Below are positions 1-6,141 of a DNA stretch of 6,141 bases, one piece after another. The notes under the pieces are model-generated. The model had not been told where the DNA came from. It saw nothing but the letters and a program-made list of their open reading frames with translations, and did not search any database. Position 1 is the stretch's first letter. The number at the start of each line of letters is the position of its first letter. This DNA comes from Candidatus Omnitrophota bacterium. Its GTDB lineage: Bacteria > Omnitrophota > Gorgyraeia > 2-02-FULL-51-18. A program made the position numbers and the translations under genes. The stretch is from assembly GCA_023247955.1 (NCBI GenBank), contig JAHFFL010000070.1, positions 1 to 6,141 of the forward strand, given 5' to 3'.

Positions 1-119
1 TTCAAATAGCAGAGCGTCAGCACCTGCCGGCTCTTGGCATCCTGAATAATCGCCGGGATAAGCCCCTGAGCGTCAAACTTGAGCGCGCTTTTGATTTTTA
101 AAAAAGATTCCTCATTCAT
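1..119 (-). CDS. hisI: Phosphoribosyl-AMP cyclohydrolase, N-terminal part (cut by window edge)
   Basis: Only the first 39 codons are present; the gene runs off the left edge. The product should open the purine ring of PR-AMP to give ProFAR, the step before HisA, in the cytoplasm. The visible residues include [15 protein letters not shown] followed by QVLTLCYL, which matches the conserved HisI N-terminus (usual form F-x-x-x-GLIPAIxQD, then VLMLAYMN). The metal-binding and catalytic region lies outside the window, so activity cannot be judged. The ATG at 117-119 overlaps the hisF TGA as ATGA, and a strong Shine-Dalgarno lies 12 bases upstream inside hisF. Another ATG at 113-115 is out of frame. 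Whether a HisE pyrophosphohydrolase domain is fused at the C-terminus (HisIE) cannot be seen. Confidence 0.9.
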   Translation of the reverse strand, partial: MNEESFLKIKSALKFDAQGLIPAIIQDAKSRQVLTLCYL

Positions 120-880
120 AGCCGTATCGGGACTCCTTTATTTTTTAAATACGTCTTGGCTTGTTTAATCGTAAATTCCTTAAAATGAAAAATGCTCGCC
201 GCGAGCACCGCGTCCGCGTGGCCTGCCGTAAGTCCCTCAGCCAAATGCGCCAGATTCCCAACGCCGCCTGAGGCGATTACGGGAATGCGAACCGCCGTCG
301 AGACGGCTCGGGTCAATTCCAGATCATAGCCCTTTTTTGTCCCGTCGCGGTCCATGCTTGTGAGAAGTATTTCACCCGCGCCCAGGCCCTCGATCATCTT
401 CGCCCAAGACAGCACCTCCCGCCCGCTGTTCCGGCGGCCTCCGTGCGTGTACACTTCCCAGCGCTTCGGCTTGGTTATAGAACGTTTGGCATCTATCGCG
501 ACCACAATGCACTGCGCGCCGAAGCGGTCAGCCGCTTTCTTGACCAATTGCGGGTCTTTGACCGCGGCCGTGTTGATGGAAACCTTGTCGGCGCCCGCCT
601 TCAAAAGCTCCCGAATACCGTCGATACTGCTCACGCCGCCGCCCACTGTCAGCGGCATAAAAACTTTCTCCGCGGTCTTCCGCACCACTTCAAGCAGAAT
701 GCCCCTCTTTTCGTGAGAGGCGGTGATATCTAAAAATACCAATTCGTCCGCGCCGCACCGGTCATAATACAGTGCGCACTCAACGGGATCTCCGGCATCC
801 CTCAGGCCCAAAAAACGAGTGCCCTTGACGACGCGGCCTTCCTTCACATCTAAACAGGGAATTATTCTTTTTGCAAGCAC
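116..880 (-). CDS. hisF: Imidazole glycerol phosphate synthase, cyclase subunit HisF
   Basis: The product is 254 aa, the usual length for this (beta/alpha)8-barrel. It uses ammonia delivered by HisH to convert PRFAR into imidazoleglycerol phosphate and AICAR. Both catalytic aspartates are at their family positions: D11 in IPCLDVK and D130 in VVAIDAKR. The residues that gate the ammonia tunnel in the Thermotoga enzyme are also kept (R5, E46, K99, and E170 matching E167). Phosphate-binding motifs include TVGGGVSS (78-85), TSMDRDGT (174-181) and IASGGVGN (202-209). The start codon is GTG at 878-880, placed so that the protein begins [12 protein letters not shown] as in the family. It overlaps the end of hisA by 19 bases, and a weak GGAAG lies 10 bases upstream. 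The gene ends in an ATGA overlap with hisI. It looks complete and functional. Confidence 0.97.
   Translation of the reverse strand: MLAKRIIPCLDVKEGRVVKGTRFLGLRDAGDPVECALYYDRCGADELVFLDITASHEKRGILLEVVRKTAEKVFMPLTVGGGVSSIDGIRELLKAGADKVSINTAAVKDPQLVKKAADRFGAQCIVVAIDAKRSITKPKRWEVYTHGGRRNSGREVLSWAKMIEGLGAGEILLTSMDRDGTKKGYDLELTRAVSTAVRIPVIASGGVGNLAHLAEGLTAGHADAVLAASIFHFKEFTIKQAKTYLKNKGVPIRL
132..139 (-). promoter_or_regulatory. Ribosome binding site of hisI, inside hisF
   Basis: On the minus strand this reads AAAGGAGT, an almost ideal Shine-Dalgarno, but it sits 12 bases before the ATG at 117-119, which is longer than the usual 5-9. It lies in the last codons of hisF. The ATGA overlap probably helps ribosomes terminating on hisF to reinitiate. 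Confidence 0.65.
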
Positions 881-1593
881 GTTTTGACCGCTTCCGGCAA
901 ACTCAACTTCTTTTCATACAAGGCCTTGCCGATGATCACGCCCACGAGGTTCGGCTGTTTCAAGCGAAGCAAGTTTTGAATATCCTGGATAGAACTCACG
1001 CCGCCCGACGCAATCACACTGAGCGCAACCGCCCGGCTCAGTTCCCGCACTCCGTTAAGATTGGGCCCGCCCAAGAGTCCGTCCTTCGAAATATCCGTAT
1101 AAATAACGGTTTGGCCTCCCAGAGTTTCCACTTTTTTTGCGAATTCAACCGCCGAGACCTTGGACACCTTTGTCCATCCGTCCGTCGCCACGCGGCCTTC
1201 TCGCGCGTCGATCCCGACAATCACCCGGTCCGCATACTCCGAAATTGCCTCTTTTAGAAAACCTTCGTCGAGGCAGGCCTGGGTACCCAGGATTGCCCAT
1301 CGTACGCCTCTTTTGAAATAACTCTCAGCTGTTTTTAAATCGCGGATGCCGCCGCCGACCTGAACGGGAATCTTTACTTTTCCGAGCACCGCCTCCACGG
1401 CCGCGAGATTGCGGGGACGGCCGCCCAGCGCGCCGTCCAGGTCGACCACGTGAAGCCGGCCGGCGCCTTCTCCCTCAAACCGGACCGCCACGCGCTCCGG
1501 TTTTTCGTCATAAACCTTCCCTTCTTTAAAGTCGCCGCGCGAGAGCCGTACGACCTTGCCGCCCCTCAAATCAATCGCGGGAATGGGGATCAT
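862..1593 (-). CDS. hisA: ProFAR isomerase HisA
   Basis: The product is 243 aa, normal for 1-(5-phosphoribosyl)-5-[(5-phosphoribosylamino)methylideneamino]imidazole-4-carboxamide isomerase. This is a (beta/alpha)8-barrel paralogous to HisF that carries out an Amadori rearrangement of ProFAR to PRFAR. The catalytic pair is visible: D8 in [12 protein letters not shown] and D129 in [10 protein letters not shown]. Other family motifs are LHVVDLDGA (48-56), VQVGGGIRD (77-85), TDISKDG (166-172) and VIASGGVSS (193-201). The same frame stays open upstream to 1689, but that would add 32 residues that overlap hisH and have no match to HisA. The ATG at 1591-1593 gives the family N-terminus and forms an ATGA overlap with the hisH stop. 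There is only a weak GGAA about 10 bases upstream, so translation probably depends on coupling to hisH. Confidence 0.97.
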   Translation of the reverse strand: MIPIPAIDLRGGKVVRLSRGDFKEGKVYDEKPERVAVRFEGEGAGRLHVVDLDGALGGRPRNLAAVEAVLGKVKIPVQVGGGIRDLKTAESYFKRGVRWAILGTQACLDEGFLKEAISEYADRVIVGIDAREGRVATDGWTKVSKVSAVEFAKKVETLGGQTVIYTDISKDGLLGGPNLNGVRELSRAVALSVIASGGVSSIQDIQNLLRLKQPNLVGVIIGKALYEKKLSLPEAVKTCLQKE

Positions 1594-2270
1594 TTGAGAA
1601 AATTCCGAATAAGCGCCAGTCCCGCCGACTGGCTTTTTTCCGGGTGAAACTGCGTGGCAAAAATATTTCCTTTTTGCAGCGCTGAACAAAAGTTTATACC
1701 ATAGCGCGTCGTCGCGAGCACATCTTTGGCGTCCTCGGGGACGGCGTAGTAAGAATGCACGAAATAAAAAAATCCTCCGCTCTTAAGCCCCCGGGTCAAT
1801 GGGCTGTCTTTTTTAAAGTCCAGTGTGTTCCATCCCATGTGTGGGACCTTGAGCTTGCCTCGGAAACGCACGACGCAGCCGCCGACCACACCCAACCCGC
1901 GCGTCTTAGGACCCTCTTCGCTGCCGGCAAATAAAATCTGAAGCCCCAGGCAAAGCCCGAGATAAGGCGTGCCGTCCGCGATTTTCTCTTTTAGGACACC
2001 GACCAGTTTTCTTTTTTGCAGTTCCTTCATCGCGTGAGAAAAAGCGCCGACTCCGGGCACGACGATTTTCTCGGCTTGCCTAATCTCGCGGGCTGAATCC
2101 GTGACGCGGGCCGCGGCTCCCGCCGCCTCAAACGCCTTCTGCACGCTGCGCAGGTTTCCCATGCCGTAGTCGACAATCACGATACCGGCCCCAGTTCGCC
2201 TCACACTCTCTTGGCGCGGGGCCTGGCTCGCATTGTCCTCGCCCGGACGCAAAGAAATGAGAGGGGGCAC
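1590..2270 (-). CDS. hisH: Imidazole glycerol phosphate synthase, glutamine amidotransferase subunit HisH
   Basis: A class I (triad) glutamine amidotransferase that hydrolyses glutamine and passes ammonia to HisF. Numbered from the outermost start (GTG at 2268-2270, 226 aa), the catalytic triad is C107 in YLGLCLGLQ, with H209 and E211 in TQFHPEKS. The oxyanion-strand motif PGVG is at 72-75 and the HisF-contact motif PHMGWN at 143-148. Conserved homology starts only at about residue 30 (IVIVDYGMGN), while typical HisH proteins are about 196-210 aa and begin one or two residues before this strand. The start is therefore uncertain. The GTG at 2270 lies 2 bases after the hisB stop with AAAGGG 11 bases upstream, which fits the tight operon. 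Alternatives are GTG at 2202-2204 (204 aa) and GTG at 2178-2180 (196 aa). The stop overlaps hisA by 4 bases. Function is confident; the exact 5' end is not. Confidence 0.93.
   Translation of the reverse strand: MPPLISLRPGEDNASQAPRQESVRRTGAGIVIVDYGMGNLRSVQKAFEAAGAAARVTDSAREIRQAEKIVVPGVGAFSHAMKELQKRKLVGVLKEKIADGTPYLGLCLGLQILFAGSEEGPKTRGLGVVGGCVVRFRGKLKVPHMGWNTLDFKKDSPLTRGLKSGGFFYFVHSYYAVPEDAKDVLATTRYGINFCSALQKGNIFATQFHPEKSQSAGLALIRNFLK
2187..2223. repeat. GC-rich imperfect inverted repeat at the 5' end of hisH
   Basis: GGCCCC at 2187-2192 is complementary to GGGGCC at 2218-2223. Inside it, CGCC at 2197-2200 pairs with GGCG at 2213-2216. The two stems are separated by a 4-base versus 1-base bulge and close a 12-base loop. 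The structure lies between the hisB stop and the conserved hisH core. One candidate hisH GTG (2202-2204), preceded by AAGAGA, falls in the loop. There is no following T-run, so it is not a rho-independent terminator. A role in hisH translation is inference only. Confidence 0.4.
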
Positions 2271-2272
2271 GC

Positions 2273-2902
2273 TTAAAGCATCCCTTTCGTTGAGGGAATC
2301 CCTTTAGCGCGCTCGTCGACACCGGTCGCCCAGTCGAGGGCCTTCGCAAGAGACTTAAAGGTCGCCTCGATCACGTGATGCGGCTGCTCACCGGAGATGA
2401 AATCCGCGTGCAGTGTGATGCCCATGTGGTCCGCGAAAGATTCCCAGAAGTGCTTGGCATCGGCGAACGTGTAGTTCATGCTGTTGGGCTTGGCCCGCAG
2501 CGCCGGGTGGTCCAGCCACCTGGTTTTGACCTGAGTGTGCATGTGAAAAGACCCGCGGCCGCTCAAGTCCAGGCTGACGCGCACACCGGCCAATGCCTCA
2601 TCAAGCGGAGCGCGAAAATCTGCGAAGCGCCGAATCCCCTTCTTATCACCGAGCGCTTTTTTAAACGCCTCGCCCAGCGCTATCGCCACGTCCTCGTTCG
2701 TGTGGTGCGAGTCAATATCCAGGTCTCCCTGGGCCCTGACCTCGATGTCAAAGAGCCCGTGCTTGGCCAGACTCTCAAGCATGTGGTCTAGAAAACGCAG
2801 GCCGGTCCGGACTGTGGCCTTGCCGCTGCCGTCGAGATTAACCGACGCGCGGATGTCGGTCTCTTTGGTTTTTCTTTTTATCGCCGCTTTTCTATTTTTC
2901 AC
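2273..2902 (-). CDS. hisB: Imidazoleglycerol-phosphate dehydratase (monofunctional)
   Basis: The product is 209 aa and dehydrates imidazoleglycerol phosphate to imidazole-acetol phosphate. It lacks the N-terminal HAD phosphatase of the enterobacterial fusion. Signature motifs are FLDHML (37-42), DSHHTNED (64-71), a central histidine H151 before FWESFA, GEQPHHVIEA (171-180) and the C-terminal GIPSTKGML. Together these supply the expected manganese ligands (H40, H66, H67, E70, H151, H175, H176, E179). Relative to E. coli, the stretch between LDLSGR (111-116) and H151 is about 11 residues longer and unlike the usual sequence. The start is GTG at 2900-2902, overlapping the last 11 bases of hisD, with a strong AAGGAAGG Shine-Dalgarno 6 bases upstream. 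The first dozen residues are very basic. hisH starts 2 bases after the TAA. Confidence 0.96.
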   Translation of the reverse strand: MKNRKAAIKRKTKETDIRASVNLDGSGKATVRTGLRFLDHMLESLAKHGLFDIEVRAQGDLDIDSHHTNEDVAIALGEAFKKALGDKKGIRRFADFRAPLDEALAGVRVSLDLSGRGSFHMHTQVKTRWLDHPALRAKPNSMNYTFADAKHFWESFADHMGITLHADFISGEQPHHVIEATFKSLAKALDWATGVDERAKGIPSTKGML

Positions 2903-4133
2903 TTTCGCCCTTCCTTTCGAAACGGATCCTCACGGATTCTTTGTGTTTCTCAAGCCCCTCCAGAGTTGCCAAATGCTCGATCGGGGCCTTTACCTTTTCC
3001 AGCGCCTTGCGGCTGTAAGAAATCACATGCGAGCTTTTCATAAAATCTGTGACGGAGATGCCCGAAAAAAACCGCGCGGTGCCGTTGGTCGGAAGCACGT
3101 GGCTGGGGCCCGCGACATAGTCGCCCACCGCCGTCGGCGTATACGCGCCGAGAAAAATCGCGCCGGCGTGTTTGACGTCTTTTAAAATCCTCTGAGGATT
3201 TTTCACCATGATCTGAAGATGCTCGGGCGCAATCTGGTTCACGACATCGACGCTTTGCTTCAAGCTTTTCACCACGAGAATATACCCCCGCGCCGGCACC
3301 TTCTTCATGAGCTTGGCCAGACGTTTTGAGGTCGTCACCAGGATCGACGTGCCCATATGATGCTCACTCTGCGCCAAAAGGTCCACGGCCACAAAATCCG
3401 GATCGGAGAAGTCATCGGCGATAATCACGACCTCCGTGGGCCCGGCCACCATGTCGATGTCGCAGTAGCCAAACACCTGCCGCTTGGCCTCGGCAACATA
3501 AGCATTGCCGGGGCCGATGATCTTGTCCACCCGCGGAATCGTCTTGGTGCCGAACGCCAGCGCCCCGATCGCCTGCGCGCCTCCGACCTTGAATATCCCG
3601 TTCACCTTCAGCAGATTCGCCACAACCAGGATATGCGGGTCCACGCTTTTAAATTTATTCGGCGGCGTGACCAGATACACCTTTTCCACGCCGGCAAGTT
3701 TGGCCGGCAGCACCGTCATGTACACGGTGGACGGCAGCGGCACCGTTCCCGAAGGCACATAAATCCCCACCGACTCCAGCGGCCGTATCTTTTCGCCGAG
3801 CATCACGCCGTCTTCCTTAAAGATTTTCCACGAGCGCTTGGTCTGCCTGCGGTAGTATTGGCTTACGTTTTCGACCGCGACCTTGAGCGTCGATACGAAA
3901 TCCGGGCTGATATTCTGATAAGCGCCGTTGATCTCGCTCTCGCTGACCCTGAGCTCTTTGGGCGTGAGTTTGATCCTGTCAAATTTCCGCGTGTAGCGGA
4001 TCACGGCCTCGTCCCCGCTGCTCTTGACGTCCTCGAGGATGCGCGAGACCTTTTCCTCGATGCGCCGGTTGCGCCGGGCATAGCGCTGAAAGAGTTCCTG
4101 AAATTTCTTACTAGACGGCTTAATAACCTTCAT
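2892..4133 (-). CDS. hisD: Histidinol dehydrogenase
   Basis: The product is 413 aa, against about 425-435 in most homologues. It is a zinc- and NAD-dependent enzyme that performs the last two steps, L-histidinol to L-histidinal to L-histidine. The zinc ligands are visible: Q255 and H258 in AQSEHHM, D338 in VGDYVAGPSH, and H397 in LEKHKES. The catalytic Glu-His pair is E304-H305 in APEHL. Other family blocks are YVPSGTVPLPSTVYM (125-139), VGGAQAIGALAFGT (183-196), GPGNAYVAEAKR (207-218) and DMVAGPTEV (227-235). Compared with the E. coli numbering (Q259, H262, E326, H327, D360, H419), an 18-residue net deletion lies between H258 and E304. The ATG at 4131-4133 overlaps the alaS stop as ATGA, with GAGGA 6 bases upstream. 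The stop is TAG. No hisG lies upstream, which is unusual for a his operon starting at hisD. Confidence 0.96.
   Translation of the reverse strand: MKVIKPSSKKFQELFQRYARRNRRIEEKVSRILEDVKSSGDEAVIRYTRKFDRIKLTPKELRVSESEINGAYQNISPDFVSTLKVAVENVSQYYRRQTKRSWKIFKEDGVMLGEKIRPLESVGIYVPSGTVPLPSTVYMTVLPAKLAGVEKVYLVTPPNKFKSVDPHILVVANLLKVNGIFKVGGAQAIGALAFGTKTIPRVDKIIGPGNAYVAEAKRQVFGYCDIDMVAGPTEVVIIADDFSDPDFVAVDLLAQSEHHMGTSILVTTSKRLAKLMKKVPARGYILVVKSLKQSVDVVNQIAPEHLQIMVKNPQRILKDVKHAGAIFLGAYTPTAVGDYVAGPSHVLPTNGTARFFSGISVTDFMKSSHVISYSRKALEKVKAPIEHLATLEGLEKHKESVRIRFERKGESEK
2909..2916 (-). promoter_or_regulatory. Ribosome binding site deciding the GTG start of hisB
   Basis: On the minus strand this reads AAGGAAGG, 6 bases before the GTG at 2900-2902. 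It lies inside the end of hisD and supports GTG rather than a later codon as the hisB start, since no in-frame ATG precedes the FLDHML block. Confidence 0.75.
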
Positions 4134-6141
4134 GGCTTGTCCTCAATCTTAATAAAGAAATCCAACAGCAACGCTTCGCCTTTTTTGACCGCTTGATCCA
4201 CATTTTGAATATTCTTTCCGCCGCCCATGGCCAGCTCCGGCCTTCCGCCGCCGGCCCCGCCAACTATCGGACTAATTTCACGTATCACAAAGTTCGCGTC
4301 AAAACCTTTTTGAAGCAAGGGAGAACTCCCGCTAGCGACAAAATAGGCTTTTTGATCGTAAACGCTGGACAATAATCCCGCAAAGGGTTGCTCATTTTTT
4401 TGTATTTCCATTTCGGCTGCTTTTCGTAAAATTTCTGGAGACGCCCCATTTTGTTTTTCTACAATAAATTTACGATCAGAGTTTGAAATATCTGCCCTTA
4501 GTTTTTTCCGGTAATGCCTTGTCGTCGCTTCAATTAAACGCATTCTAAGTCCCGTTGTCTTTTTCATCAACTCAGCGATTTGTCTGGGCAACTTAGCCGG
4601 CTCAGCGCTAAAGCTTTTGCTCAATAGTTCCCATTCTTTTTCTTGTCCAGCTGCCAATTCCTCAGCCCAACGCCCCGTGACCGCCTCAATACGGCGCACA
4701 CCCGCTTGGATCGAGCCCTCAGAGATGATTTTAAAAAGTCCTATCTCGCCGGTGGACCTCAAATGCGTCCCCCCGCAAAGCTCTTTGGAGAAATCGCCGA
4801 TGGTCACGACCCGCACCTCGTCGCCGTACTTTTCCCCAAAAAAAGCGATAGCGCCTTCTTTCATCGCCTCTTCTTTAGAGACCATTTTTTTCTCAAGCCG
4901 CGTGCCCTTGGCGATCTCGGCGTTGACAAGCGCTTCCACCCTCGCGAGTGCCGCCGCGTCCACGGCTTGAAAATGCGTGAAATCAAAACGCAGGCGGTCC
5001 GGCGCCACCAGCGACCCGCTCTGCTTCACGTGGTCTCCCAGCGCTTTCCGCAGCGCGCTGTGAAGCAAATGCGTCGCCGTATGGTTTTTCATGATATCCG
5101 CGCGGCGCTCGGCGTCGACGCGTAAGTCATATTTTTTGCCGGTTTCTACAATGCCTTTTTTCACGCACGCATGATGCAGTATGATCCTTTCATGCGCCCG
5201 GGTGTCAAACACTTCGGCTTCGAAACCATCGCCCAAGATTACGCCGGAATCGCCTATCTGCCCACCGACTTCTGCGTAAAAACGTGTTTCATCAAAAATC
5301 AACACGCATTCGTCGCCCTCACGCGCGGAGGACACAACTGCGTTATTCTTCAGCGCCTTTAAAAGCATTCCTTTCCCTTCGACACCCGCGTAGCCCGTAA
5401 AATTTGTGGGTGCAATGCCCTCGGTCAACGCGTACAAGTCGCTTTTTTTAAAAATCTCTCCCACCATCTTGCTGTTTTCCCTGGATCTTTCTCTCTGTTG
5501 CTGTATGAGCTCATCAAACGATTGGATAACCTTGTTGTATGAAATTCCTGGGGCTACCAATCTCGTTAAACAATCCGTAATAAAATCTCTTGGTACACCG
5601 TGTGTGTCATAGTGCTTAAACACTATTTTAGCTATTTCTTTAGACCAAGATATGCCACTGCTTGCCGGATGTCTTTCTGTGTATGATTTAACTTCATTTT
5701 CCATCCGTGGAACCAGCGCTCTAATTATTTCCAAGAAGGACTTTTCCTCATGCTCAACAACTAAAGAAATTTCGTGCTGTTTTTTTAGAATTTCCGGATA
5801 AGCCTTGCCCATAACACGCGCTACCATGGCAACGGTCTTTTTAAACTGCGCCGGCTCGGCACCGGCCTTCGACAGATGGTTGCATCCCAATCGTATCAAT
5901 TTTCTCACGACATACCCGCGCCCTTCGTTCGATGGCATTGCGCCGTCGGCGATGGAAAACACCGCCGCGCGAGCGTGATCCATGGCCGCATTTTCATGCA
6001 CAATAGAACGCGCCACACCTTTTTTCATCAACTCCCTTAATTCTTTGCGAAACTCGCTAAAAATATCGATTTCAAAATTGCTCTCGACGCCCTGCAGCAC
6101 CGCGGCGGTGCGCTCAAGCCCCATGCCGGTATCGATATTGT
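4130..6141 (-). CDS. alaS: Alanyl-tRNA synthetase, C-terminal three quarters (5' end outside window)
   Basis: Charges tRNA-Ala with alanine and edits mischarged Ser or Gly. 669 complete codons are visible. The frame enters inside class II motif 3 (NIDTGMGLER), so about the first quarter (motifs 1 and 2) is missing and the in-frame ATG at 6122-6124 is not the start. Numbering from that Met, there follow the helical tRNA-recognition domain (about 25-225, with YDTHGVPRDF at 172-181), the editing domain entered through FYAEVGGQIGDSG (282-294), and the editing-site pairs HTATH (H348, H352) and CGGTH (C450, H454). The spacing of 102 residues between H348 and C450 equals that of E. coli (564 to 666). 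A helical linker (about 485-555) and the C-Ala domain with GGAGGGRPELAMGGG (622-636) complete the protein. The TGA overlaps the hisD ATG by 4 bases. Base composition varies strongly along the gene. Confidence 0.97.
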   Translation of the reverse strand, partial: NIDTGMGLERTAAVLQGVESNFEIDIFSEFRKELRELMKKGVARSIVHENAAMDHARAAVFSIADGAMPSNEGRGYVVRKLIRLGCNHLSKAGAEPAQFKKTVAMVARVMGKAYPEILKKQHEISLVVEHEEKSFLEIIRALVPRMENEVKSYTERHPASSGISWSKEIAKIVFKHYDTHGVPRDFITDCLTRLVAPGISYNKVIQSFDELIQQQRERSRENSKMVGEIFKKSDLYALTEGIAPTNFTGYAGVEGKGMLLKALKNNAVVSSAREGDECVLIFDETRFYAEVGGQIGDSGVILGDGFEAEVFDTRAHERIILHHACVKKGIVETGKKYDLRVDAERRADIMKNHTATHLLHSALRKALGDHVKQSGSLVAPDRLRFDFTHFQAVDAAALARVEALVNAEIAKGTRLEKKMVSKEEAMKEGAIAFFGEKYGDEVRVVTIGDFSKELCGGTHLRSTGEIGLFKIISEGSIQAGVRRIEAVTGRWAEELAAGQEKEWELLSKSFSAEPAKLPRQIAELMKKTTGLRMRLIEATTRHYRKKLRADISNSDRKFIVEKQNGASPEILRKAAEMEIQKNEQPFAGLLSSVYDQKAYFVASGSSPLLQKGFDANFVIREISPIVGGAGGGRPELAMGGGKNIQNVDQAVKKGEALLLDFFIKIEDKP
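4140..4144 (-). promoter_or_regulatory. Ribosome binding site of hisD, inside alaS
   Basis: On the minus strand this reads GAGGA, 6 bases before the hisD ATG, and it lies in the last codons of alaS. A good Shine-Dalgarno next to an ATGA stop/start overlap supports both the chosen hisD start and translational coupling to alaS. Confidence 0.75.

Noticed and set aside
1038..1220. 60-codon minus-strand frame inside hisA
   Set aside because: It is an alternate frame fully inside hisA with no ribosome binding site that I can support and no motif.
1594..1689. Longer hisA beginning at 1689
   Set aside because: The extra 32 residues overlap the hisH C-terminus in another frame and have no HisA similarity; the ATG at 1593 gives the canonical N-terminus.
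2187..2223. Inverted repeat as a rho-independent terminator between hisB and hisH
   Set aside because: No T-run follows on either strand, and the operon continues without a gap.
2375..3185. Plus-strand open frames opposite hisB and the end of hisD
   Set aside because: They are shadows of genes whose catalytic motifs are intact on the other strand, and they show no family motif.
3357..4196. 279-codon open frame on the plus strand opposite hisD and the end of alaS
   Set aside because: It lies wholly antisense to a well-supported hisD, is rich in His and Arg as expected from the complement of GC-rich coding DNA, and shows no recognisable domain.
4617..5125. Two overlapping plus-strand open frames opposite the AlaRS editing domain
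   Set aside because: The minus-strand frame carries the HTATH and CGGTH editing motifs; the plus frames are low-complexity Ser/Ala or Arg-rich complements.
6122..6124. ATG as the start of alaS
   Set aside because: The same frame continues to the window edge and encodes NIDTG just upstream, part of class II motif 3, so this Met is internal.

Overview
All 6.1 kb read as one unbroken run of genes on the minus strand, so transcription goes from the right edge to the left edge. The order is alaS (5' end outside the window), hisD, hisB, hisH, hisA, hisF, hisI (3' end outside the window). Every base lies in a gene or in a gap of a few bases. I see no RNA gene, mobile element, CRISPR array, terminator or stand-alone promoter.

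Region by region: positions 4130-6141 hold the C-terminal three quarters of alanyl-tRNA synthetase. Positions 2892-4133 hold histidinol dehydrogenase. Positions 2273-2902 hold a monofunctional imidazoleglycerol-phosphate dehydratase. Positions 1590-2270 hold the glutamine amidotransferase subunit HisH, 862-1593 the ProFAR isomerase HisA, 116-880 the cyclase subunit HisF, and 1-119 the first 39 codons of phosphoribosyl-AMP cyclohydrolase HisI. Junctions are extremely tight: three 4-base ATGA stop/start overlaps (alaS/hisD, hisH/hisA, hisF/hisI), overlaps of 11 bases (hisD/hisB) and 19 bases (hisA/hisF), and a 2-base gap (hisB/hisH). Three starts are GTG (hisB, hisH, hisF). This points to a single polycistronic mRNA with translational coupling.

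Functionally, HisI, HisA and the HisH-HisF synthase carry PR-AMP to imidazoleglycerol phosphate and AICAR. HisB dehydrates that product, and HisD makes the final two oxidations to histidine. hisG, hisC, hisE (unless fused to the cut hisI) and a histidinol-phosphate phosphatase are absent here and must be encoded elsewhere.

The organism is a bacterium with moderately high G+C and Shine-Dalgarno-led genes. The unusual alaS-his junction and the somewhat divergent proteins suggest an uncultured lineage (Omnitrophota-like is a guess), but nothing here fixes the taxonomy. I found no novel defence or mobile system. The points worth a second look are the alaS-hisD coupling, an 18-residue internal deletion in HisD, an 11-residue insertion in HisB, the uncertain hisH start beside an inverted repeat, and two low-G+C blocks inside alaS.
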